Source: Bifidobacterium breve
GTDB taxonomy: Bacteria > Actinomycetota > Actinomycetes > Nanopelagicales > Nanopelagicaceae
DNA: 64,000 nt
Direction: 5' to 3'
Assembly (NCBI GenBank): GCA_945889195.1
Contig: CAMDBB010000001.1
Span: 62,001 to 126,000 of the forward strand
In this document: piece after piece, positions 20,215 to 31,197 of the stretch
Numbering within the stretch: position 1 is the first letter of the stretch
Layout of the letters: the number at the start of each line of letters is the position of its first letter
The notes under the pieces: model-generated
The model's input: only the letters and a program-made list of their open reading frames with translations
Told to the model about the DNA's origin: nothing
The model's database searches: none
Made by a program: the position numbers and the translations under genes

Positions 20215-21954
20215 CTACTCCTTTGGAGGAGTCCAATCGATGGCCGCTTCCTTACGTTGCGCAGGTGTAATTGGTGTTGGTGCTCCAGTCAATGGATCTC
20301 CACCGCTGGCGGTCTTTGGAAATGCGATAACTTCTCGAATTGAATCAGAGCCAGTCAGAAGTGCGCAGACTCTGTCGAGACCAAGCGCGATACCTCCGTG
20401 AGGTGGTGGGCCGTAGTTAAATGCTTCCAAGAGGAATCCAAACTTGCTCTGAGCTTCCTCATCGCTCAATCCGATGACAGTAAAGACGTCCTTCTGAATA
20501 TTGCGATCGTGGATACGTATTGACCCTCCACCGAGTTCTGTACCGTTAAGGACGATGTCATATGCATACGCAAGTGCCGTTGCTGGATCGCTCTTAAATG
20601 TCTTTGCATATTCAGGTTTCGGTCCTGTAAATGGATGGTGAACAGCAGTCCAACCACCGTTATCGGTTGGTTCAAACATCGGCGCATCGACAACCCAGAG
20701 AAATTCCCATGCCCCTTGGTTTATAAGATTGCAACGGCGTCCGATCTCTAACCGCGCTGCCCCAAGAAGTTGTTGAGATGCAGAACGCTCACCTGCTGCA
20801 AAGAAGATCGCATCCCCTGGCTTTGCACCAACGAAAGCTGCAATTCCCGACTGTTCAGTCTCAGAGATGTTCTTCGCTACCGGTCCGCCAAGAGTTCCAT
20901 CGGCGTTGACGAGAATGTAGGCGATGCCTTTTGCTCCTCTTGCCTTAGCCCAATCCTGCCAAGCATCGAGTTCACGACGAGGTGAATCAGCGCCTCCTGG
21001 CATGACAACTGCTCCAACATATGGTGCTTGAAAGACTCGAAACTCTGTCTTTGAAAAATACTCTGTGACTTCTACAAGTTCATGGCCAAAGCGAAGATCA
21101 GGTTTATCTGAACCGTACTTATCCATTGCATCTGCATACGTCATATGGCGAATCGGCGTTGGAATATCATAGCCGACCGCTTCTTTCCACACCTTAACCA
21201 GGATCTTTTCGGCAACTGCGAGGATGTCGGCTTGATCAACGAACGACATTTCGATATCTAGCTGAGTGAACTCTGGTTGGCGATCCGCTCGGAAATCTTC
21301 ATCACGGAAACAACGAGCGATCTGGTAGTAACGCTCCATACCAGCAACCATTAAGAGCTGCTTGAAAAGTTGTGGAGATTGAGGAAGGGCATACCAACTT
21401 CCTGGTTGAAGCCTTACAGGAACTAAAAAGTCGCGTGCGCCTTCAGGCGTTGATCGAGTCAGATAAGGAGTTTCGATTTCAAGAAAATCTAGATCTTGCA
21501 TGGCGCCTCTAATGGCCGCCGTTACCTTGGAGCGAAGTCTTAAGTTTGCTGCAGGGCCTTCGCGCCGTAAATCTAGGTAGCGATAACGAAGACGCACTTC
21601 CTCTGAAATCTCTGCTTCAGAGCCAGAGTCGACTGGGAATGGAAGTGGCGCAGATTCGCTGAGAACAACGACTGAGTCCCCCATGACCTCGATTTCGCCA
21701 GTTGGAATATTTGAATTTTCATTTCCGGCAGGACGCAGGGCAACTTCACCGGTGATTTGTAAACACCATTCAGCGCGCAATTGGCCAGCCATCTTCTCGT
21801 CGCGAATTACGACTTGGACAGAGCCTGTTGCATCACGTAGATCGATAAAGGCAACTCCACCATGATCGCGACGGCGGGCAACCCAACCTGCCAAAGTGAC
21901 CGTCTTACCTGCGTGAGAAGCGCGCAGCGCACCTGCATCATGGTTTCTTAACAT
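20215..21954 (-). CDS. aspS: Aspartate-tRNA ligase
   Basis: Class IIb aminoacyl-tRNA synthetase, 579 aa, the bacterial long form with a GAD insertion domain. The N-terminal OB anticodon-binding fold contains [23 protein letters not shown]. The catalytic core has [29 protein letters not shown] (motif 2), GGGSIRIH, and motif 3 GGIALGLDR near the end. Whether it discriminates tRNA-Asp from tRNA-Asn cannot be decided without checking for asnS and gatCAB elsewhere. It lies 15 bp downstream of hisS. Confidence 0.96.
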   Translation of the reverse strand: MLRNHDAGALRASHAGKTVTLAGWVARRRDHGGVAFIDLRDATGSVQVVIRDEKMAGQLRAEWCLQITGEVALRPAGNENSNIPTGEIEVMGDSVVVLSESAPLPFPVDSGSEAEISEEVRLRYRYLDLRREGPAANLRLRSKVTAAIRGAMQDLDFLEIETPYLTRSTPEGARDFLVPVRLQPGSWYALPQSPQLFKQLLMVAGMERYYQIARCFRDEDFRADRQPEFTQLDIEMSFVDQADILAVAEKILVKVWKEAVGYDIPTPIRHMTYADAMDKYGSDKPDLRFGHELVEVTEYFSKTEFRVFQAPYVGAVVMPGGADSPRRELDAWQDWAKARGAKGIAYILVNADGTLGGPVAKNISETEQSGIAAFVGAKPGDAIFFAAGERSASQQLLGAARLEIGRRCNLINQGAWEFLWVVDAPMFEPTDNGGWTAVHHPFTGPKPEYAKTFKSDPATALAYAYDIVLNGTELGGGSIRIHDRNIQKDVFTVIGLSDEEAQSKFGFLLEAFNYGPPPHGGIALGLDRVCALLTGSDSIREVIAFPKTASGGDPLTGAPTPITPAQRKEAAIDWTPPKE

Positions 21955-21969
21955 GAAAGTGAGCCACCC

Positions 21970-23247
21970 TTATTTTCGTTGTGCCGATAATTGAGAGCGG
22001 AGCTCTCCTTGTAATTGCTCAATCTTAACGGAATTTACCGCTCCATCATCCATGCGCTTGAGTTCGACTGTTCCTGCTTGCAACTCTGACTCACCGAGAA
22101 CGATGACAAATCTCGCACCAGATTTATCAGCAGCCTTCATAGCGCCCTTGAGGGCGCGGTCTCCAAAGGCGATCTCCGTTGTAATCCCAGAGTTTCGTAA
22201 CTGTGAGGCAATCGTCAGGGCAGAGCTCTTTGCTGACTCCCCCAAAGGAATGATAAAAAGATCAGAGGTGAATGAATCGCTCGGCAATACTCCTTCTGCA
22301 ACTGCAGCTAAAAGTGCGCGATCTACTCCTAGCCCAAAACCAATACCGGAAAGTGGTTGGCCACCAAGAATTTCCATCAAGCCGTCGTATCGACCACCGC
22401 CACCAATTCCACTCTGCGCACCAAGATCTGAATGAACGAATTCGAAGGTAGTTCCGGTGTAGTAGTCAAGACCTCGGACCATGCGCGGATTAATTGTGAA
22501 TGCAATATTCATTGCCTTGAGGTAGCTCTGAACTTTCCCAAAGTTATCTTGAGCTTCCGGAGAGAGGTAATCGAGTAAGAGCGGCGCTTTGGCCATCGCC
22601 GCAACCATCTCAGGTCGCTTATCGTCGAAGAGGCGCAGTGGGTTGAGTTGTGCTCGGGCGGAAGTCGCCTCATCCAGGTTGAGTGTTTGATAGAACTTCA
22701 TAAGATCTTCGCGATGAGCCGCCCGTGATGGAGCATCGCCCAGTGATGTTATTTGTAGTGTGAAATTCTTAAGACCAATATTCTTAAAGCCCTGATATGC
22801 AATTGCAATTACCTCTGCATCTATCGCAGGATCATCAACTCCAATAGCCTCAATTCCCACTTGATAAAATTGACGATATCGGCCTGCCTGAGGTCTTTCG
22901 GCACGGAAGTACTGACCCGAATACCAGACCTTGACAGGAAGTTGGCCACGATCAAGGTTCTGCTCAATGACAGCGCGCATGACACCAGCAGTTCCTTCTG
23001 GTCGCAGAGTAATTGATCTTCCGCCGCGATCTTCAAAGGTGTACATCTCCTTTGAGACAACATCGGTAGATTCACCAACGCCGCGAGAGAAGAGATTGGT
23101 ATCTTCAAATACAGGAAGTTCCATCAGTTGATACCCGGCAAGACGAGCAGGTGAAATCAACTGCTGCCTGACCCATTCGAACGCTGTGGATTCAGGAGGC
23201 AGATATTCGCGGACGCCCTTGGGCGCTTGGATCTTCTCGTAATTCAC
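21970..23247 (-). CDS. hisS: Histidine-tRNA ligase
   Basis: Charges tRNA-His; class II synthetase with 425 aa. Motif 2 region: [22 protein letters not shown]. The histidine-specific stretches are [14 protein letters not shown] and GGGRYDGL, with motif 3 as GFGLGVDR. The C-terminal anticodon-binding domain begins near residue 330 (DLFIIPLGE). The start is GTG at 23247, overlapping the end of the upstream hydrolase gene as GTGA. The hydrolase-hisS-aspS order is typical of Actinobacteria. Confidence 0.96.
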   Translation of the reverse strand: MNYEKIQAPKGVREYLPPESTAFEWVRQQLISPARLAGYQLMELPVFEDTNLFSRGVGESTDVVSKEMYTFEDRGGRSITLRPEGTAGVMRAVIEQNLDRGQLPVKVWYSGQYFRAERPQAGRYRQFYQVGIEAIGVDDPAIDAEVIAIAYQGFKNIGLKNFTLQITSLGDAPSRAAHREDLMKFYQTLNLDEATSARAQLNPLRLFDDKRPEMVAAMAKAPLLLDYLSPEAQDNFGKVQSYLKAMNIAFTINPRMVRGLDYYTGTTFEFVHSDLGAQSGIGGGGRYDGLMEILGGQPLSGIGFGLGVDRALLAAVAEGVLPSDSFTSDLFIIPLGESAKSSALTIASQLRNSGITTEIAFGDRALKGAMKAADKSGARFVIVLGESELQAGTVELKRMDDGAVNSVKIEQLQGELRSQLSAQRK

Positions 23248-23900
23248 GAGGTCAATTCTTTCAGATATGGATTGTTTTTTCGCTCGTATTTAATAGTTGT
23301 CTCGGGTCCATGGCCAGGAAGTACGCGTAATTCATCGGAGAGTGTGAGAACTCTATTCTTCAGCGTTGACTTCATATCGCTTGCGCTACCTGTAGGAAGG
23401 TCAGTTCTTCCAATCGAGCCAGCAAAGAGCACATCTCCGCTCATCAAGATTTCTTGATTGAGCGCAAACATGACAGAACCTTTGGTGTGGCCAGGGGCAT
23501 GGATCACCTCAATCTGCATGCCCAATAAATCTAGCGTTGCCCCATTCTTTACTTCATTTACCTTGAGAGGTTCTTCGAAAACAATTCCCTTGAGCTGATC
23601 AATGAATTCCGGGCCATGAATTCCACTTGGGTCTGCGATGAAGCGGCGGTCTTCGGAGTGAATGTAGGTCGGAATGTCGTAGCCATCTGCAAGTGGCTTA
23701 ATGGAGAAGGTATGGTCTAAGTGGCCATGTGTGATGAAGGCAGCGACCGGCTTTAACTTGTTCTCTTCGATGATCATCTCGATATCTGCCGAAATATCGG
23801 GCATACCTGGGTCGACGATGATGCACTCGCCACCAGCTGCTGGTGCGATGACCCAGCAATTGGTGGCAAACATTGGGGCAGGAAATGACCGAATGAGCAT
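23244..23900 (-). CDS. Metallo-beta-lactamase-fold hydrolase, glyoxalase II-like
   Basis: Cytoplasmic hydrolase of the glyoxalase II / YcbL type with a two-metal site. THGHLDH supplies the first metal ligands (THxHxDH). [25 protein letters not shown] and [10 protein letters not shown] supply the remaining His and Asp ligands. I set the start at the ATG at 23900 (218 aa), because AGGGG lies 8 nt before it; the track start at 23909 is a GTG directly inside that signal. It is located immediately before hisS, as commonly found. The substrate (hydroxyacyl-thiol or other thioester) cannot be read from sequence. Confidence 0.85.
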   Translation of the reverse strand: MLIRSFPAPMFATNCWVIAPAAGGECIIVDPGMPDISADIEMIIEENKLKPVAAFITHGHLDHTFSIKPLADGYDIPTYIHSEDRRFIADPSGIHGPEFIDQLKGIVFEEPLKVNEVKNGATLDLLGMQIEVIHAPGHTKGSVMFALNQEILMSGDVLFAGSIGRTDLPTGSASDMKSTLKNRVLTLSDELRVLPGHGPETTIKYERKNNPYLKELTS

Positions 23901-23956
23901 CCAGGTCACCCCTATTTCTCGCGTGGATTTACTGCTTGTGGATGCACAGGGTACCT

Positions 23957-23985
23957 TTGACCTCTACCAAAACTACGCACATATC
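23957..23985 (+). promoter_or_regulatory. Possible promoter of the DUF349 gene
   Basis: TTGACC and CATATC are separated by 17 bases, in the 147-bp divergent gap before the plus-strand DUF349 gene. The -35 box is good and the -10 box is weak (three of six). The remaining leader of about 55 nt ends in AAGGGGATCAAA before the ATG, a clear Shine-Dalgarno. Confidence 0.4.
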
Positions 23986-24047
23986 AACGAAGGCAAGAAA
24001 TCCGACAGAAGGTCGAATTACTTACCAACGCGCCAAAGGGGATCAAA

Positions 24048-25367
24048 ATGACCGATGTAAATCCAACCGCACTTGCACAGACACATTCACTTCCAACAAG
24101 CGCAGCATCTGCACTCATTGGAGATCCTTCAAAATTTGGTCGCGTTGCCGAAGATGGCACAGTTTTTGTCAGTACACCTGAAGGCGAAAAGCCTGTTGGT
24201 TCTTACCCTGGAAAATCAGCTGAAGAAGCGCTCGCTTACTTCGTTCGAAAATTTGAAGCCCTTGCATCTGAAGTAGCTCTCACCGCGGCACGCATCACCA
24301 GTGGAGCGATGGTTCCTCAAGATGCTTATGAGGCTGTAAAGAAACTTCGTCAGCAAGTTCGCGAACTCAATGGCGTTGGTGATCTCGCTTCGCTTGCTCT
24401 CTCAGTAGAACAGATTGAGCCACTCATTGAAGGCCACCGCGAGGCATATGAAGCAAAGAAGGCAGCAGAGACCGCTGCCAAGGCTGCTCGTCGTGAGCAA
24501 ATCCTTGTTGAGAAAGAGAAGATTGTTGCTGAAGCGGAATCCCTCGCTCTATCTGAGAATTGGAAGGTTACGGGAGATCGCCTGAAGGCTCTCCTTGATG
24601 AATGGAAGGCTGCGCCTCGCTTAGATAAGAAGAGCGATGCTGATTTCTGGAAGAGATTCTCTGCCTCAAGAAATAAGTTTGATAAGCGCCGTCGCACCCA
24701 TTTTGCCCAGCTTGAGGCAACTGCAGGAAAAGTTGCAGAAGTGAAGGTCGCAATTGTCGCTGAGGCTGAAAAGCTGGCTACTTCGACAGAGTGGCTTCCA
24801 ACCGCTCGCCGCTTTAAGGATCTCATGGATCAATGGAAGGCGGCAGGACGAGGTAAGAAGAGCGAAGATACCAAGCTATGGAATCGCTTTAAGGCAGCAC
24901 AAGATCAATTCTTTGCAGCCAAGAACGCAGACCTAGAAAAGCGTGAAGTTTCAATGGTTGCCAATCTTGCAAAGCGTGAAGAGCTCATTGTTCAGATTGA
25001 GGCCCTTGTGCCATTTACCGATCTCAAGGCGACAAAGAACGCTTTTCGCGAATTGATGCGCACATGGGACAAAATTGGAATTACACACCGAGATAAGCGA
25101 GCTGCATTTGATGCACGTATTGCAAAGGTTGAAGAGGAGCTCAAATCAGCTGATGCGGATCAGGCTCGCAAGACCGATCCAGGCGCCAAGGCGCGCGCTG
25201 CTGAAGTTGTTACACAGTTGACTGAGTCAATTGAGAGTTACAACAAGGCAGCAGCTAAGGCAGAAGCCGCAGGAAACGCGAAGAAGGCGCAAGAGGCGCG
25301 CGACTCAGCGGTAGCTCGTCAAGCCTGGCTTGTAGAAGCCCAGAAGCATTTAGCTGAATTCAGCTAA
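24048..25367 (+). CDS. DUF349 domain protein
   Basis: 439 aa, strongly helical and charged, with at least three copies of the DUF349 helical repeat. The copies are recognisable by repeating W-K-x-A/R and F-x-x-F/A-x-x-x-F patterns: ENWKVTGDRLKALLDEWKAA, then EWLPTARRFKDLMDQWKAAG, then LKATKNAFRELMRTWDKIG. DFWKRFSASRNKFDKRR and LWNRFKAAQDQFFAAKN fall between them. Such proteins are widespread next to relA/hisS in Actinobacteria and their role is unknown. No signal peptide or membrane helix is seen. Ala/Lys-rich codon content is typical of abundant proteins (impression). It converges on relA with a 12-bp gap and no visible terminator. Confidence 0.85.
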   Translation: MTDVNPTALAQTHSLPTSAASALIGDPSKFGRVAEDGTVFVSTPEGEKPVGSYPGKSAEEALAYFVRKFEALASEVALTAARITSGAMVPQDAYEAVKKLRQQVRELNGVGDLASLALSVEQIEPLIEGHREAYEAKKAAETAAKAARREQILVEKEKIVAEAESLALSENWKVTGDRLKALLDEWKAAPRLDKKSDADFWKRFSASRNKFDKRRRTHFAQLEATAGKVAEVKVAIVAEAEKLATSTEWLPTARRFKDLMDQWKAAGRGKKSEDTKLWNRFKAAQDQFFAAKNADLEKREVSMVANLAKREELIVQIEALVPFTDLKATKNAFRELMRTWDKIGITHRDKRAAFDARIAKVEEELKSADADQARKTDPGAKARAAEVVTQLTESIESYNKAAAKAEAAGNAKKAQEARDSAVARQAWLVEAQKHLAEFS

Positions 25368-25379
25368 GTCGCAACAGAA

Positions 25380-27539
25380 CTAAGTTCGATAGACGTCGTA
25401 GACGCCTTCGATTCCACGTACTGCCGCAAGCACTGAATCTAAGTGCTTTGCATCTGCCATTTCGAAGGTAAATCGCGAGATAGCAACCCTGTCCTTTGAT
25501 GTACTCACTGCAGCGCTCAAGATATTTACATGTTGCTCTGAGAGCGTTCGCGTTACATCGGCAAGTAATCGGGCTCTATCCAGCGCTTCCACCTGAATAT
25601 TAACGAGGAAGATACTGGCAGCCCCTGGCAACCACTTAACTCCAACAACTCTCTCGCTCTGATTCTTCTGTAGATCCGAGGCGTTGATGCAATCTTCGCG
25701 ATGCACTGAGATTCCGGAACCCTTGGTAATGAAACCCATAATTGAATCTCCCGGCACAGGCGTACAACAGCGTGCCAGCTTTACCAATACGTCATCTACG
25801 CCCTCAACCTCAATGGCGCTAGAAGTTCGACGAGTGGTTTGAACGCCTGTGGGAATGTTCTCAATCGTTACCTCAGGATGCGAATCTTCTGCACCCAAGC
25901 TGGCGACCAACTTCTCAATGATCGAGGCGGCTGAAACATGGCCATCCCCCACTGCGCTATAGAGCGCATCAATATCTGCATAGTGCATCTCATGTGCAAG
26001 TTCTAGAAGTGAATGACCGGCAAAAATCTTCTGTAAAGGTAGGCCAGCTTTACGCATCTGACGGGCGATGGATTCGCGACCTGCATCAATGGCCTCTTCG
26101 CGACGTTCCTTACTAAACCATGCTTTGATCTTTGATCGCGCACGTGGACTCTTGACGAAGTTCAACCAATCACGGCTAGGTCCTGCGTTCTCGCCTTTAT
26201 TAGTAACAATCTCAACTACATCGCCATTATTGAGCTTTGATTCAAGTGGCACTAAGCGCCCATTTACCTTTGCCCCAGCACAACGAAGACCCACATCTGT
26301 GTGAACTGAGAAGGCAAAGTCCACTGGCGTTGAACCGCCAGGAAGCGCGACGACTGAACCTTTTGGCGTGAAGACGAAGACTTCGGGGCTACCTAGATCA
26401 AAGCGAAGCGCTTCCAAGAATTCAGAGGGGTCCTCTGTCTCTTTCTGCCATTCGTGGAGCTGGCGGAGCCAGAGCATCTCAGGTGAATTTCCTTCAGGGT
26501 CTCCCCCTTGTTTGTATTTCCAGTGCGCTGCAATACCGAACTCAGCGCGAGAGTGCATCTCATAGGTTCTAATCTGAATCTCAATCGCTTTACCGTTTGG
26601 ACCGATTACCGTTGTATGCAGAGATTGATAGAGATTGAACTTTGGCATCGCGATGTAATCTTTAAATCTTCCTGGAACCGGGCTCCAGCGCGCGTGAATT
26701 GAACCCAATACTGCATAGCAATCGCGAACATCGTTGACCAATACTCGAATTCCCACCAAGTCGTAGATTTCATTGAACTCTCGGCCACGTACAACCATCT
26801 TCTGATAAACGCTAAAGAAGTGCTTCTTTCGCCCAGTAACTGTCGCAATAATCGAATCACGAGCGAGGTCGCCTTGCACAGCCTCAATAACTTCTGAAGT
26901 AAGGGCATCACGTGAGGGCGATCTCTCAGCGACCAATCGTGAAATCTCTTCAAACTTCTTAGGTTCAAGTACGGCAAAAGAGAGATCTTCAAGCTCCCAT
27001 TTGATGGCGTTCATTCCCAGGCGATGAGCGAGCGGGGCGTAGATATCTAAAGTTTCGCGAGCCTTGCGCTGGGCAGATTCCGATGAGACATAACTCCACG
27101 TGCGCGCATTATGGAGACGGTCTGCCAGTTTGATAACAAGTACCCGAATATCTCGCGACATCGCAATAACCATCTTGCGGACAGTCTCGGCTTCAGCCGT
27201 TGGACCGTAGGTCAATTTATCTAGCTTGGTTACGCCATCAACTAGGTTGGCAATCTCATCTCCAAACTCAGCGCGCAGCTGGGTCAATGAGTAAGGAGTA
27301 TCTTCAACAGTGTCGTGGAGAAGAGATGCAATCAGTGTGGTCTCGTTAAGACCTAACTCGGCGAGAATCTGAGTCACAGCAACTGGGTGAGTGATGTAAT
27401 CCTCGCCAGATTTTCGCGTCTGCCCAGTATGAGCGGTGCGCGCTACCTCAAAGGCGCGGCTGATATCTGATGTATCCGCATTGGGATGATGCTCTCTGAG
27501 TGCGTCGATTACCGGCGCAATCAAGGGCTGAGTCTCCAT
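25380..27539 (-). CDS. relA: Bifunctional (p)ppGpp synthetase/hydrolase
   Basis: Makes and degrades the alarmone (p)ppGpp in the stringent response. 719 aa, a long RSH protein. Hydrolase HD domain: TRKSGEDYITHPVAV and LLHDTVEDT (HD pair), both intact. Synthetase domain: GRKKHFFSVYQKM, GIRVLVNDVRDCYAVLG and FKDYIAMPKFNLYQSLHTTV. The TGS domain follows (VFVFTPKGSVVALPGGSTPVDFAF), then a zinc-finger-like region with CCTPVPGD and a C-terminal ACT domain (EALDRARLLADVTRTL). The genes secF and secD follow upstream, but the adenine phosphoribosyltransferase gene usual at this position in Actinobacteria is missing. Confidence 0.96.
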   Translation of the reverse strand: METQPLIAPVIDALREHHPNADTSDISRAFEVARTAHTGQTRKSGEDYITHPVAVTQILAELGLNETTLIASLLHDTVEDTPYSLTQLRAEFGDEIANLVDGVTKLDKLTYGPTAEAETVRKMVIAMSRDIRVLVIKLADRLHNARTWSYVSSESAQRKARETLDIYAPLAHRLGMNAIKWELEDLSFAVLEPKKFEEISRLVAERSPSRDALTSEVIEAVQGDLARDSIIATVTGRKKHFFSVYQKMVVRGREFNEIYDLVGIRVLVNDVRDCYAVLGSIHARWSPVPGRFKDYIAMPKFNLYQSLHTTVIGPNGKAIEIQIRTYEMHSRAEFGIAAHWKYKQGGDPEGNSPEMLWLRQLHEWQKETEDPSEFLEALRFDLGSPEVFVFTPKGSVVALPGGSTPVDFAFSVHTDVGLRCAGAKVNGRLVPLESKLNNGDVVEIVTNKGENAGPSRDWLNFVKSPRARSKIKAWFSKERREEAIDAGRESIARQMRKAGLPLQKIFAGHSLLELAHEMHYADIDALYSAVGDGHVSAASIIEKLVASLGAEDSHPEVTIENIPTGVQTTRRTSSAIEVEGVDDVLVKLARCCTPVPGDSIMGFITKGSGISVHREDCINASDLQKNQSERVVGVKWLPGAASIFLVNIQVEALDRARLLADVTRTLSEQHVNILSAAVSTSKDRVAISRFTFEMADAKHLDSVLAAVRGIEGVYDVYRT

Positions 27540-27551
27540 AAAGCTAAAAGG

Positions 27552-28589
27552 TTATTTGCGACCTTTACGCTTTGCTTGAGTGCGACGACTGATCTTTGTC
27601 GCAGCTCCAGTATTTGCCTCTGCTGTATTTCCACGAGCCGCAACACGCTTAGCCAGCGCCTGCATAGCAGGTTCTCTTTCGCGAAGCTGAGCCAAGAATG
27701 GAGGAGCGATAAAGAGTGATGAGTAAGTACCTACTGCTAGACCGATAAAGAGAGCAAGAGACAAGTCCTTAAGAGTTCCTGCGCCAAGTAGTCCGGCACC
27801 TACAAAGAGAATCGATCCCACGGGAATCAACGCAATAATCGATGTATTGAGCGAGCGAACAATCGTCTGATTCACAGCCAGGTTTGCTGCTTGTGAATAA
27901 GTAACCTTTGAATTCGCCACAACTGATTTTGTGTTTTCGCGGACCTTGTCAAAGACAACTACCGTGTCATAGAGCGAATAGCCCAGAATCGTTAAGAAAC
28001 CGATAATCGTCGCCGGTGTGACATCGAAACCAACGAGAGCGTAAATACCCACGGTAATGAAAACGTCGTGGACCACTGCGAGAATTGCAGCTGCCGCCAT
28101 CTTCGGTTCAAAGACCATGGCAAGAAAGAGCATAATCACGAGAAGGAACGCAATCAGACCATAGATGGCCTTCTTCGTGATCTCTTTACCCCATGACGGA
28201 CCAACGAGTTGAGTATCAATCGATTCTTCAGTCACGTTGAACTTCTGTGTCAAAGCGGTCTCAATCGCGCGAGACTGGGCAGCATCAACTGCTCCGGTCT
28301 GAACGCGAACCTTTGAGTCACCAATCTTCTGAACGATGATTTCACCCGGTAGACCGACCGCCTCAACAGCTTCACGCGCTTGCTGAACTGTCGCTGTTGG
28401 CTTATTGACGGTGAATGACGCGCCACCCTTGAATTCGATTCCTAGATGTAATCCTTGAACAAAGAGAGCGAAGAAGGAGACGATGATGAAGATTGCTGAC
28501 ACGCTGTACCAGCGCTTGCGGTTTTCAACGATGTTGAAAGAAGTTTCTCCTGAATAGAGACGGCCGCCTAGACCAGATAGTTTCGCCAT
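27552..28589 (-). CDS. secF: Protein translocase subunit SecF
   Basis: Inner-membrane partner of SecD that uses the proton gradient to complete Sec-dependent export. 345 aa with six predicted membrane segments. The family motif GIEFKGGASF follows the first helix at residue 50. The membrane core has VVHDVFITVGIYALVGFDVTPATIIGFLTILGYS and YDTVVVFDKVREN. The C-terminus is basic (RRTQAKRKGRK). It is spaced 4 bp from secD and 12 bp from relA, one transcription unit. Confidence 0.95.
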   Translation of the reverse strand: MAKLSGLGGRLYSGETSFNIVENRKRWYSVSAIFIIVSFFALFVQGLHLGIEFKGGASFTVNKPTATVQQAREAVEAVGLPGEIIVQKIGDSKVRVQTGAVDAAQSRAIETALTQKFNVTEESIDTQLVGPSWGKEITKKAIYGLIAFLLVIMLFLAMVFEPKMAAAAILAVVHDVFITVGIYALVGFDVTPATIIGFLTILGYSLYDTVVVFDKVRENTKSVVANSKVTYSQAANLAVNQTIVRSLNTSIIALIPVGSILFVGAGLLGAGTLKDLSLALFIGLAVGTYSSLFIAPPFLAQLREREPAMQALAKRVAARGNTAEANTGAATKISRRTQAKRKGRK

Positions 28590-28593
28590 GTGC

Positions 28594-30144
28594 TTATGCC
28601 TCCAAAGGTGATTCAGTTTGAGAAATCCTTGCGTTCTTCTCTTTCATTCCAACGCTCTTAGGCGATAGACCAGATAACGGATGGCCTGATGCGAAGAACT
28701 TCCAACGCGCGAGGACAGTAACTATCGGCTTGGTAAAGAGGAAGACGATCAAGAGGTCGATCAAAGTTGTTAGACCAAGTGTGAATGCAAAACCTCGAAC
28801 GCCACCGACGGCGAAGAAGTAGAGCAAGAAAGCGGCGATAAGAGAAACGATGTCGGCGACGATAATCGTGCGACGCGCTCTGCTCCAGCCCGTTTCGACG
28901 GCAGTACGGAGCGTTTTACCTTCACGGAGTTCATCTCGAATACGTTCGAAGTAGACGATAAATGAGTCTGCAGTAACACCGATCGCAACAATCGCACCTG
29001 CGATTCCTGCCAAGGTGAGAGTGAAGCCAATTGATTTACCGAGAACTAGGAAGAGTAGATAGAGCATCGCGGCTGCGATTCCGAGGGAACCAACGATCGC
29101 GATTCCAAGGCCTCTGTAATATGCCACTGAGAAGATTAAGACCAAGCCCATACCGAGGGCACCAGCAAGAAGTCCTGCTCGTAGTTGATCTTCACCCAGC
29201 GTTGGAGACACTTGCTGAACTTCACCGCGATCAAATGCGAGCGGCAGTGATCCATATTTCAAAACATTTGCAAGATCCTGAGCTTCAACTTGTGAAAATG
29301 AGCCGGTGATCTGAGCTTCACCTGATGGAATCGCTTCACGGATAGATGGAGCAGATACAACGAGTCCATCAAGAACAATCGCAACCTGATTCTGTGGCGA
29401 TGGAAGTGATGTCACTCGAGCAGTTTGTGCTCCGAATGCTCTTGTGCCGTCGCCATCAAATGTCAGAGAAACAAACCAAGCGCTTGCACCCTGCTGATCA
29501 ATACCAGCAGATGCCTTAGAAACTTGCTGACCTAAAACTTCAGCCGGTCCCAAAATGTATTTCGTTGTACCTGTGCGCGCACAAGCAACGATGGTCTCAC
29601 TTGGAGAATCAGCGCCTGTTCCCTGAAGGTTTGCCGGATTGGTGCAATCGAGTGCTGCAAAGCGAGCGTTGATATCAGCAGAGACTCCACCTGCTGGGGT
29701 TGCTTCCCCTCCACCAATTCCTGCAAGTGCGGAAGACTCAGCAAGAACCTGACGGAAACGAAGCTCAGCGGTCTGACCGACTAGATCGACAACGCGTCGA
29801 CCTGATTCGCCAGGAACAGAGATAACAATCTGACGGTTAGTGCCACTTCCTTGTGCAGTCACTTCAGATTCTGCAACGCCGAGTGAGTCAACGCGCTGAC
29901 GAATGATTGATACTGCCTGGTCGATCGCCTCTGATGTCACTTTATTGGCATCATTGGAAGCGCGGGGTTGCAGCGTGACGCTGGTTCCTCCTCGCAGATC
30001 TAGGCCAAGTCGAACAGAGTCTGCTCCTTGAATAAGCGCTGTTCCGAGAAGTCCCACGAGGATTACCGCCAACATAGTCAGCGCGCGTAGTGGTCTTCCG
30101 GAAGTCTTCACAGGAGTCTTCACAGGTGTTTGAGGTGTGGACAT
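28594..30144 (-). CDS. secD: Protein translocase subunit SecD
   Basis: Large periplasmic-loop subunit of the SecDF complex. 516 aa. After a single N-terminal helix comes SVRLGLDLRGGTSVTLQPR, the P1-domain signature. The extracellular domain includes NQVAIVLDGLVVSAPSI and GEAQITGSFSQVEAQDLANVLKYGSLPL, followed by five membrane helices with IGVTADSFIVYFERIRDELREG. It lies only 18 bp after ruvB; yajC, which normally precedes secD, is absent. Downstream secF completes the pair. Confidence 0.95.
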   Translation of the reverse strand: MSTPQTPVKTPVKTSGRPLRALTMLAVILVGLLGTALIQGADSVRLGLDLRGGTSVTLQPRASNDANKVTSEAIDQAVSIIRQRVDSLGVAESEVTAQGSGTNRQIVISVPGESGRRVVDLVGQTAELRFRQVLAESSALAGIGGGEATPAGGVSADINARFAALDCTNPANLQGTGADSPSETIVACARTGTTKYILGPAEVLGQQVSKASAGIDQQGASAWFVSLTFDGDGTRAFGAQTARVTSLPSPQNQVAIVLDGLVVSAPSIREAIPSGEAQITGSFSQVEAQDLANVLKYGSLPLAFDRGEVQQVSPTLGEDQLRAGLLAGALGMGLVLIFSVAYYRGLGIAIVGSLGIAAAMLYLLFLVLGKSIGFTLTLAGIAGAIVAIGVTADSFIVYFERIRDELREGKTLRTAVETGWSRARRTIIVADIVSLIAAFLLYFFAVGGVRGFAFTLGLTTLIDLLIVFLFTKPIVTVLARWKFFASGHPLSGLSPKSVGMKEKNARISQTESPLEA

Positions 30145-30162
30145 AAGGCGAGAGTCTAGGCG

Positions 30163-31197
30163 TTACGTAGTGGGTGTGTCGAAAAGAGTGGCCAGCCCAG
30201 GAGGTGGTGTGCGTCCCACATGAGAGAAACCAGCGGCTGTGGCTACTCTCCCCCGCGGAGTACGAGCCATAAATCCATTTCTGACTAAGAAAGGTTCGGC
30301 GACTGATTCAACGGTCTCAACCTCTTCACCCACTGCGATAGCCAAGGTCGATAGTCCGACTGGACCACCATTAAAACGTTCGATCAGAGCAAGAAGAACG
30401 GAGCGATCGAGGCGATCTAACCCCTGTTCATCAACTTCATACATTTCAAGAGCAGCTTTGGCATCGTTATGGCTGAGCGAATTCGAACCATTGACCTGCG
30501 CATAATCGCGCACACGTCGCAAGAGTCGGTTGGCGATACGAGGAGTTCCGCGAGAGCGACTTGCAATCTCTGCAATTGCTTTCTTATCAATAGTCAGGCC
30601 TAACAAAACTGCGCTACGCGAGAGAACTTCTTCCAGCTCGCTCTCCTCGTAAAAATCTAAATGCGCTGTAAAGCCAAAACGATCTCGCAGCGGTGAAGGC
30701 AACAACCCTGCACGAGTGGTCGCCCCGACGAGTGTAAAGCGAGGAAGTTGCAATGGAATTGCCGTGGCACCTGGACCTTTGCCAACCACTACATCAACTC
30801 GAAAATCTTCCATCGCTAAATAGAGAAGTTCTTCGGCAGGTCTTGGCAGGCGATGGATTTCATCAAGAAAAAAGATTTCGCCTTCAACGAGTGAAGATAA
30901 AATTGCTGCAAGATCGCCAGCATGAGTGATTGCTGGCCCACTGGTGATCCGAATCGGCGCGTTCATCTCTGATGCAAGAATCATCGCAAGCGTTGTCTTT
31001 CCAAGCCCTGGTGGTCCTGATAGCAAGATGTGGTCGGCAGCTGAGTTGCGTTTACGAGCGGCGCTCAGGAGGACATCTATCTGCTGACGAACGCGATGTT
31101 GCCCAATAAAATCACCGAGAGTCTTTGGTCGCAGCGCATGCTCTGCAGATAACTCATCTGGATGTTCGCTCGGATCCACCATGCGGTCTGTACTCAC
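30163..31197 (-). CDS. ruvB: Holliday junction branch migration ATPase RuvB
   Basis: Hexameric AAA+ motor that drives branch migration with RuvA. 344 aa. Walker A is [11 protein letters not shown] near residue 62, Walker B is [10 protein letters not shown], sensor 1 is [12 protein letters not shown], and the C-terminal winged helix contains [25 protein letters not shown] is the usual N-terminal signature. The start is GTG at 31197, directly after the ruvA stop; ATG at 31182 is an alternative. Confidence 0.96.
   Translation of the reverse strand: MSTDRMVDPSEHPDELSAEHALRPKTLGDFIGQHRVRQQIDVLLSAARKRNSAADHILLSGPPGLGKTTLAMILASEMNAPIRITSGPAITHAGDLAAILSSLVEGEIFFLDEIHRLPRPAEELLYLAMEDFRVDVVVGKGPGATAIPLQLPRFTLVGATTRAGLLPSPLRDRFGFTAHLDFYEESELEEVLSRSAVLLGLTIDKKAIAEIASRSRGTPRIANRLLRRVRDYAQVNGSNSLSHNDAKAALEMYEVDEQGLDRLDRSVLLALIERFNGGPVGLSTLAIAVGEEVETVESVAEPFLVRNGFMARTPRGRVATAAGFSHVGRTPPPGLATLFDTPTT

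Noticed and set aside
24350-24826. 158-aa minus-strand ORF opposite the DUF349 gene
   Set aside because: Arg/Ser-rich shadow of the repeat-containing DUF349 protein with no independent start signal.
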